The notes below the pieces were generated by a model, which was given only the letters and a program-made list of their open reading frames with translations, had not been told where the DNA came from and did no database searches. This document shows, one piece after another, positions 23,279 to 27,642 of a DNA stretch of 27,642 nucleotides. The DNA lies in contig DATIYF010000047.1 in the NCBI GenBank assembly GCA_035517775.1, forward strand, positions 1 to 27,642, written 5' to 3'. How positions within the stretch are numbered: position 1 is the stretch's first letter; every line of letters starts with the position of its first letter. The translations under genes were made by a program, and so were the position numbers. This stretch comes from DATIYF01 sp035517775 (GTDB taxonomy: Bacteria > Acidobacteriota > Terriglobia > Terriglobales > Acidobacteriaceae).

Positions 23279-23394
23279 AGATATTAGGACGGCCACTGCG
23301 GGCAGAAAACGAGTCATTAGGATGGGAAAGAGTTGTGTTCGCTGCCCGGCAGCGTTTACGCATGAAATAATGGAGGCTCCGTTACCCCGCGACC

Positions 23395-24504
23395 ATGGCC
23401 ATTGCCGAACCAATTCCGCAGGCTGAGCTAAGGCCGGAGATCACTCCGCCGCCCCGCGGCCGGTGGTCGGGCTTCCTGCATCTGCTCGGCGCGCGCATGA
23501 AAGAACTGCGCCGCGAGCCTGAGGTTGTATTCTGGGTGTTCGTCTTTCCTATTCTGCTGGCCCTGGGGCTGGGCATCGCCTTCCGCGACAAGCCGGCAGA
23601 CGTTACTTCCATCGCCATCGTCGCCGGCCCGGGCGCGGGGCACACCCTCTCGCTCCTCCAGCACTCGCCGCAGCATACTTCCATCCGCGCCCAGGTGCTC
23701 AGTCAAGCGGAAGCCTATCAGGGCTTTCGCATGGGAAAATATGATCTGGTGGTCGAGCCAAACGGGGAGCAGAGCTACAGCTATCGCTATGACCCGGCGC
23801 GGCCTGAGAGTGTTCTTTCCCGTGCCGAAGTGGATGATGCCCTGCAAACCGCCGCAGGGCGCAAGGACCCGCTGCGGACTTCGGCCAGCGTTTCGAGCGA
23901 ACCCGGCTCGCGCTATATAGACTTTCTTATTCCCGGTCTGCTGGGCATGAATGTGATGAACGCCGCCATGTGGGGGATCGGCTTCGCCCTGGTGGATATG
24001 CGGCAGCGCAAGCTGCTCAAGCGCTTCGTGGCCACTCCCATGCGCCGCAGCGACTTCCTGCTGGCCCTGGCCAGCAGCCGCCTGCTGCTCATGTTTCTGG
24101 AGGTCGGGCTGCTGCTGGGCTTCGGCGTGCTCATTTTTCATATGCGGGTGCTGGGGTCGGTAATTACCATTCTGCTGATTGGGGCGATAGGCGCGCTCGC
24201 CTTCGCCGGTGTCGGCTTGCTCACCGCCAGCCGGGCGCAGAAAATCGAAAGCGTCAGCGGGCTCATCAACGTGGTGATGATGCCGATGTGGATTTTCTCC
24301 GGCGTGTTTTTTTCTTACGCCCGCTTTCCGGCCATCACCCAGCCTTTCATCAAAGCCCTGCCGCTGACGGCGCTGAATGACGCATTGCGGGCGACCATCC
24401 TGCAAGGCGAACCGCTGCAGGCGCAGGCTGGGCGAATCCTGATCATGATTTTGTGGGGAGGGGTTTCGTTCGTGCTGGCGGTACGCTGGTTTCGCTGGAC
24501 TTAG
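23395..24504 (+). CDS. ABC-2-type permease, partner of the preceding ATPase
   Basis: The 369-residue protein has one N-terminal membrane segment (EVVFWVFVFPILLALGLGIAF), then a roughly 140-residue extracytoplasmic domain (from DKPADVTSIAIVAGPGAG to SSEPGSRYIDFLIPG). Five C-terminal segments follow, including LLGMNVMNAAMWGIGFALVDMRQRKLLKRF, LLLMFLEVGLLLGFGVLIF and MMPMWIFSGVFFSYARFP. LLKRFVATPMRRSDFLLALASSRLLLM and the FSGVFF(x)xxxFP motif are hallmarks of ABC-2 exporters for drugs or glycolipids. GGAGG lies 18 nt upstream, unusually far from the ATG, so initiation is unclear. Confidence 0.88.
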   Translation: MAIAEPIPQAELRPEITPPPRGRWSGFLHLLGARMKELRREPEVVFWVFVFPILLALGLGIAFRDKPADVTSIAIVAGPGAGHTLSLLQHSPQHTSIRAQVLSQAEAYQGFRMGKYDLVVEPNGEQSYSYRYDPARPESVLSRAEVDDALQTAAGRKDPLRTSASVSSEPGSRYIDFLIPGLLGMNVMNAAMWGIGFALVDMRQRKLLKRFVATPMRRSDFLLALASSRLLLMFLEVGLLLGFGVLIFHMRVLGSVITILLIGAIGALAFAGVGLLTASRAQKIESVSGLINVVMMPMWIFSGVFFSYARFPAITQPFIKALPLTALNDALRATILQGEPLQAQAGRILIMILWGGVSFVLAVRWFRWT

Positions 24505-24535
24505 TCGCCTGTAAGCCTTGGCCGATGTATTTCCG

Positions 24536-24564
24536 TTGGCCTGCAGAAGACGATATGTTATAAT
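24536..24564 (+). promoter_or_regulatory. Strong extended -10 promoter
   Basis: TTGGCC (24536-24541, 4 of 6) is followed after exactly 17 bp by TATAAT (24559-24564). The TG at 24556-24557 gives the extended -10 form TGTTATAAT. The expected start of transcription, about 24571, coincides with the GTG at 24572. It could drive the small membrane protein gene and otsBA. Confidence 0.7.
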
Positions 24565-24571
24565 ATTTTGA

Positions 24572-24838
24572 GTGAGTTACAGGTTCCATCTCATTGTGAC
24601 GCTTTTGTTACTGCTCGCAGTGGTGGTGGTGTTTGTTTCTCCCCTGGCTGCCCTGCCGGGCACGGCTCTGCGTGCACAGCAGGCGGCGATGCTCTTTTTT
24701 CTCTCCATCGCCCTGGCGGCCCATCGCGTTCTGCTGAGTTTTTTGCGTACGCCGGTTCACGGCTTCGCCATTGGGGCCTCGGCTTCGCTCGCGCCACTTT
24801 CCAGCCCATTGCGTTCTAAATCTGTGCTCCTCTGCTGA
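24572..24838 (+). CDS. Small putative membrane protein, possibly leaderless
   Basis: A GTG start 7 nt after a perfect TATAAT opens an 88-codon frame with two hydrophobic segments, FHLIVTLLLLLAVVVVFVSPLAALPG (about 5-30) and AAMLFFLSIALAAHRVLLSFL (about 38-58). The last 25 residues (ASASLAPLSSPLRSKSVLLC) are less structured. Hydrophobicity confined to one of the overlapping frames, together with the promoter, supports a real product. There is no Shine-Dalgarno, and the length and tail are unlike any family I recognise. The alternative is that this is an untranslated leader of otsB, whose own start lies 110 bp further on. Confidence 0.45.
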   Translation: MSYRFHLIVTLLLLLAVVVVFVSPLAALPGTALRAQQAAMLFFLSIALAAHRVLLSFLRTPVHGFAIGASASLAPLSSPLRSKSVLLC

Positions 24839-24947
24839 GAGAGCACCCCGTTCTGCGCGTCGGTCCTGGGTTGGACTCATTCCGCCACTTCGCGGTCGCG
24901 TTCAACCGCATCTAAGTTTCGCTCGATATTGCCAATTCGGAGGTGGA

Positions 24948-25739
24948 ATGAAGGCGCTTGAAATTCAAGCCCCCTATAGCTCCTTTCTGGATCGTCTCCG
25001 GACGGCCGGCGAACGCATTCTTCTGCTCGATTACGACGGCACCTTGTCTCCCTTTACCGCCGATCGAGCCCAGGCAAAGCCTTATGCTGAGATTCCCGGG
25101 CTTCTGCGGGAAATCATGGCCGCCGGAACTCGAATTGTGCTGGTGACCGGGCGGGCCGCGCGGGAATTAGCGCAGTTATGCGGTCTTGATCCGCACCCGG
25201 AAATCTGGGGCAGCCACGGCGCAGAGCATCTCATGCCCGATGGAACGTACAGCCTGTCCCCTGCCTTGGCAGGCTACCGGGAAGGCCTGGACTCAGCGGC
25301 AGCCTATCTGCGCGGCCGGGGCTTCGACTCGCAGGTAGAAGTTAAGCCCGGCGGCGTTGCCCTGCACTGGAGAGGCCTGACTCCGGGAAATGCCGCCGAC
25401 CTGAAAGAGCAGGTGCTGCAGGTATGGATGCCGCTGCTCATCCGCCACCAACTCAGCCTGCTCGAATTCGATGGCGGCCTCGAGCTGCGCGCCCCGGGCT
25501 TCAATAAAGGCGCGGCGGTGCGGGCCGTTCTGGCTACAGCCGCCCCGGATGCCGCGGTCGCTTATCTTGGCGACGACAATACCGACGAAGATGCCTTCCA
25601 GGCGCTGCGCGGCCACGGTCTCGCGGTCCTGGTGCGGCCCGAGGCCCGCGCCACGGCCGCGGAAATCTGGCTGCAACCACCCCACGAGCTGATTCAGTTT
25701 CTGCAGGATTGGCTCCGCTCCTCGCGAGGTGACGCATGA
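24948..25739 (+). CDS. otsB: Trehalose-6-phosphate phosphatase
   Basis: OtsB dephosphorylates trehalose 6-phosphate to trehalose. The 263-residue HAD enzyme has motif I LLLDYDGTLSPF (Asp28 nucleophile and Asp30), motif II IVLVTGR (63-69), a cap with WGSHGAEHL and GGVALHWRG, Lys187 in FNKGAAV (motif III) and motif IV YLGDDNTDEDAFQAL (206-220). GGAGGTGG just before the ATG fixes the start; an open frame upstream is not coding. Its last 4 bp (ATGA) overlap the start of otsA, giving translational coupling. Confidence 0.94.
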   Translation: MKALEIQAPYSSFLDRLRTAGERILLLDYDGTLSPFTADRAQAKPYAEIPGLLREIMAAGTRIVLVTGRAARELAQLCGLDPHPEIWGSHGAEHLMPDGTYSLSPALAGYREGLDSAAAYLRGRGFDSQVEVKPGGVALHWRGLTPGNAADLKEQVLQVWMPLLIRHQLSLLEFDGGLELRAPGFNKGAAVRAVLATAAPDAAVAYLGDDNTDEDAFQALRGHGLAVLVRPEARATAAEIWLQPPHELIQFLQDWLRSSRGDA

Positions 25740-27358
25740 TTTTGACCAAAGGACGGCTGATCAACGTCTCCAATCGTCTTCCGGTGCAGATTCGGAAGTA
25801 TAGCGGCGCTCTGCGCGCGGTTCACAGCTCGGGCGGCCTGGCCACCGCTCTCGATACGCTTTGGGGCGACCAGCCCGGCGTCTGGATCGGCTGGCCGGGA
25901 GAGGCCCACGGCCGCCAGGTGCAGACTTTGCTTGCCGACGCCTGGAAGGACCGGCCGCAGCAACTGCAGGCGGTGATGCTTTCTCCCGACGAGATCGCCA
26001 AGTTCTACGCCGGCTTTGCCAATGAGATCGTCTGGCCGCTGTTTCACGACCTGCAGTCGCAGTGCAATTTCGATCCCGAATACTGGGAGACCTACGAGCA
26101 GGTGAACCGGAAATTCGCCGCCGCCATCTGTGAGACGGCGGAGCAGGACGATTGCATCTGGGTGCACGACTACCACCTGATGCTGGTGGCGCGCTATCTG
26201 CGCGAAATGGGTTCGCGGGCGTGTGTCGGTTTCTTCCAGCACATCCCGTTTCCTTCGCCGGATATTTTCGAGAAGCTTCCCTGGCGTGAGTCAATCCTGC
26301 AAGCCTTGCTGGAGTATGACGTCACCGGCTTCCAGACTGAGCGCGACCGCGACAACTTCCTCAATTGCCTGCGCCGCCTGCTGCCCGGCGCCCGCATCGA
26401 GCCCACCTCGCCCTATCCCACGGTCCAGTTTCGCGCCCGGCGCACTCTGGTTGGCGCGTTTCCCATCAGCATTGACTTCGAAACTTTCTCCGGGATCGCC
26501 GCCAAGCCGGGAGTCGCCTATCGCTCCGCAGCCATCCGCAAAGACCTGGGAGAAAAGATTGTCGTCCTGGGCGTGGACCGCCTGGATTACACCAAGGGCA
26601 TTCCCGAGCGCCTGGAGGCGTTTCGGGTGCTGCTGCGCCGTTTTCCCGAGCTTCGCCGCCAGATCACCCTGGTGCAGGTCGTCGTGCCGAGCCGCTCCGA
26701 TATTCCCAAGTACAGGGAGCTTCGCCTGGAGATCGAGCGCCTGGTCAGCCAGATCAACGGCGAGTTTACCCAGACGGGCTGGGTTCCCATTCATTACATG
26801 CACCGCAGCCTGCGCCGCGACGAACTGGTAGCCCACTACCGCGCCGCCGACATCGCCCTGATCACACCTTTGAAAGATGGCATGAACCTGGTGGCCAAGG
26901 AATTCTGCGCCTCGCAGCTCGATGAACGCGGCGTCCTGGTGGTCAGCGAATTTGCCGGCGCGGCCCAGGAGTTGCGCCCGGGCGCGATCCTGGTGAATCC
27001 CTATGATTTCGTCGGCGTCGCCCAGGCCATCTACCACGCCAGCCAGATGGACCAGGAAGAAAAGCACCGGCGCATGTCGCGGTTGCGCGAGATCGTGCGC
27101 CGGAACGACGTGTATTGCTGGGCGCGTTCCTTCCTCGAGACCGTGACCTCGCAGAAGAACGGCACCCCGGCAGTTGCCGGCGGAGGCGGGGAGACTGACG
27201 AAATGCCCAGGACCGCGCTGCCTCGGGATGTGCCCGGTGTGGCGCTGGTGGCGGCTGCGCCCGCCTCGGTTTCACGCCCTTTCCAGCGGGGCCTGATAAA
27301 TCGCGCCGAAGATCTTACCGACCTGGGTAAGCGCTGGTGGGGGCCATTCCCGCGATGA
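25736..27358 (+). CDS. otsA: Alpha,alpha-trehalose-phosphate synthase (GT20)
   Basis: OtsA joins a nucleotide-activated glucose and glucose 6-phosphate to trehalose 6-phosphate. The 540-residue protein has the donor and acceptor motifs SSGGLATAL (31-39), WVHDYHLMLV (142-151), GFFQHIPFPSPDIF (165-178), LGVDRLDYTKGIPERL (278-293) and PLKDGMNLVAKEF (378-390). It starts on the ATGA overlap with otsB. The catalytic domain ends at about residue 470; a tail of some 70 residues follows (Gly/Pro/Ala-rich, ending NRAEDLTDLGKRWWGPFPR), absent from E. coli OtsA and unrecognised. The next gene encodes an MscS-family channel, consistent with osmotic adaptation. Confidence 0.95.
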   Translation: MILTKGRLINVSNRLPVQIRKYSGALRAVHSSGGLATALDTLWGDQPGVWIGWPGEAHGRQVQTLLADAWKDRPQQLQAVMLSPDEIAKFYAGFANEIVWPLFHDLQSQCNFDPEYWETYEQVNRKFAAAICETAEQDDCIWVHDYHLMLVARYLREMGSRACVGFFQHIPFPSPDIFEKLPWRESILQALLEYDVTGFQTERDRDNFLNCLRRLLPGARIEPTSPYPTVQFRARRTLVGAFPISIDFETFSGIAAKPGVAYRSAAIRKDLGEKIVVLGVDRLDYTKGIPERLEAFRVLLRRFPELRRQITLVQVVVPSRSDIPKYRELRLEIERLVSQINGEFTQTGWVPIHYMHRSLRRDELVAHYRAADIALITPLKDGMNLVAKEFCASQLDERGVLVVSEFAGAAQELRPGAILVNPYDFVGVAQAIYHASQMDQEEKHRRMSRLREIVRRNDVYCWARSFLETVTSQKNGTPAVAGGGGETDEMPRTALPRDVPGVALVAAAPASVSRPFQRGLINRAEDLTDLGKRWWGPFPR

Positions 27359-27427
27359 GTTGCCAGAACTGAAGGCGGCGCAGCCCACCAAAACCCATCC
27401 ACCTGAAAAGGAGACCACCGAATACGT

Positions 27428-27642
27428 ATGTGGAGTGCGCTGACTCAGTTCCTGGGCCGCTATCCCGAGCTGTACTACGTGCTGGAAATTCTGGGGTTGA
27501 TCGTCGCAGCGTGGATCCTGCGCAAGATCGTCTTCTACCAGCTCAGCCAGTGGGCCAAGCGAACCGTCTCTACCGTGGATGATGAATTCGTCGGCCTGCT
27601 GGACCGCGCCGTCAAGCCATTGCTCATTCTCGGCGTCGTCAC
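27428..27642 (+). CDS. MscS-family mechanosensitive channel, N-terminal part (runs off the window)
   Basis: The 71 visible codons encode MWSALTQFLGRYPELYYVLE, a hydrophobic helix ILGLIVAAWILRKIVFYQL, a linker WAKRTVSTVDDEFVGLLDRAV with the VDDxLVxLL motif frequent before the pore region of MscS relatives, and the start of a second helix PLLILGVV. AAAAGGAG lies 14 nt before the ATG, rather far. MscS-type channels release solutes on hypo-osmotic shock, which suits the neighbouring trehalose genes. The channel core lies outside the window, so this is a family-level call. Confidence 0.7.
   Translation, partial: MWSALTQFLGRYPELYYVLEILGLIVAAWILRKIVFYQLSQWAKRTVSTVDDEFVGLLDRAVKPLLILGVV

Noticed and set aside
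1..27642. CRISPR arrays, tRNA or rRNA genes, insertion sequences, prophage genes
   Set aside because: No regularly spaced repeats, no RNA gene signatures, and no transposase, integrase or phage proteins were seen on either strand.

Overview
The window is GC-rich bacterial chromosome, densely packed with short intergenic gaps. The gene set indicates a Gram-negative, double-membrane organism: Sec signal peptides without lipoboxes, a periplasmic-type PstS and an outer-membrane porin. The combination of secreted TPR proteins, a YtrA-type regulator operon, a Ppk1/SixA/CHAD/Ppx cluster and OtsBA next to an MscS-like channel, together with a short intergenic repeat of the type I recall from soil Acidobacteriota, suggests Acidobacteriota (Terriglobia-like). 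That placement is inference; no rRNA or tRNA gene was seen to confirm it.

Layout. (1) 1-2330: the C-terminal end of a TPR protein, a small two-helix membrane protein and a glutaryl-CoA dehydrogenase-like acyl-CoA dehydrogenase, separated by repeat-bearing spacers. (2) 2600-6276: a five-gene operon behind a perfect 22-bp palindrome, encoding a secreted protein, a YtrA-type GntR repressor, an ABC ATPase, its permease and a DUF4386 membrane protein. (3) 6438-7337: a secreted TPR-like protein. (4) 7434-18982: a phosphate/polyphosphate supercluster of about 11.5 kb. It holds pstS and an outer-membrane porin behind a Pho box, then ppk1-sixA, which runs head-on into an oppositely transcribed CHAD-ppx pair, then pstC-pstA-pstB-phoU behind a second Pho box. 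(5) 19020-22296: a secreted transglutaminase-like protein, divergent from a pncB-pncA NAD-salvage pair. (6) 22323-24504: an ABC-2 exporter (ATPase and permease). (7) 24536-27642: a strong promoter, a small putative membrane protein, otsB-otsA for trehalose synthesis, and the start of an MscS-family channel.

How the genes work together. In the core cluster the porin and PstSCAB would bring phosphate across both membranes. PhoU couples uptake to signalling, Ppk1 stores phosphate as polyphosphate, Ppx hydrolyses it and the CHAD protein probably binds it. The genes for polymer synthesis and hydrolysis converge and overlap at their 3' ends. Two matching Pho boxes (7-bp direct repeats 11 bp apart) tie pstS and pstCAB-phoU into one regulon although they lie about 8 kb apart. 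At the right edge, trehalose synthesis and a mechanosensitive channel form a plausible osmotic-stress unit.

The most interesting non-genic signals are the two Pho boxes, a hairpin between pstS and the porin gene, the YtrA-type palindrome, and three genes (pstC, the ABC ATPase at 22323, the small membrane protein at 24572) whose start codons lie 6-7 nt after a -10-like hexamer with no Shine-Dalgarno, suggesting leaderless transcripts. Most genes belong to known families; nothing seen is clearly a wholly new system.
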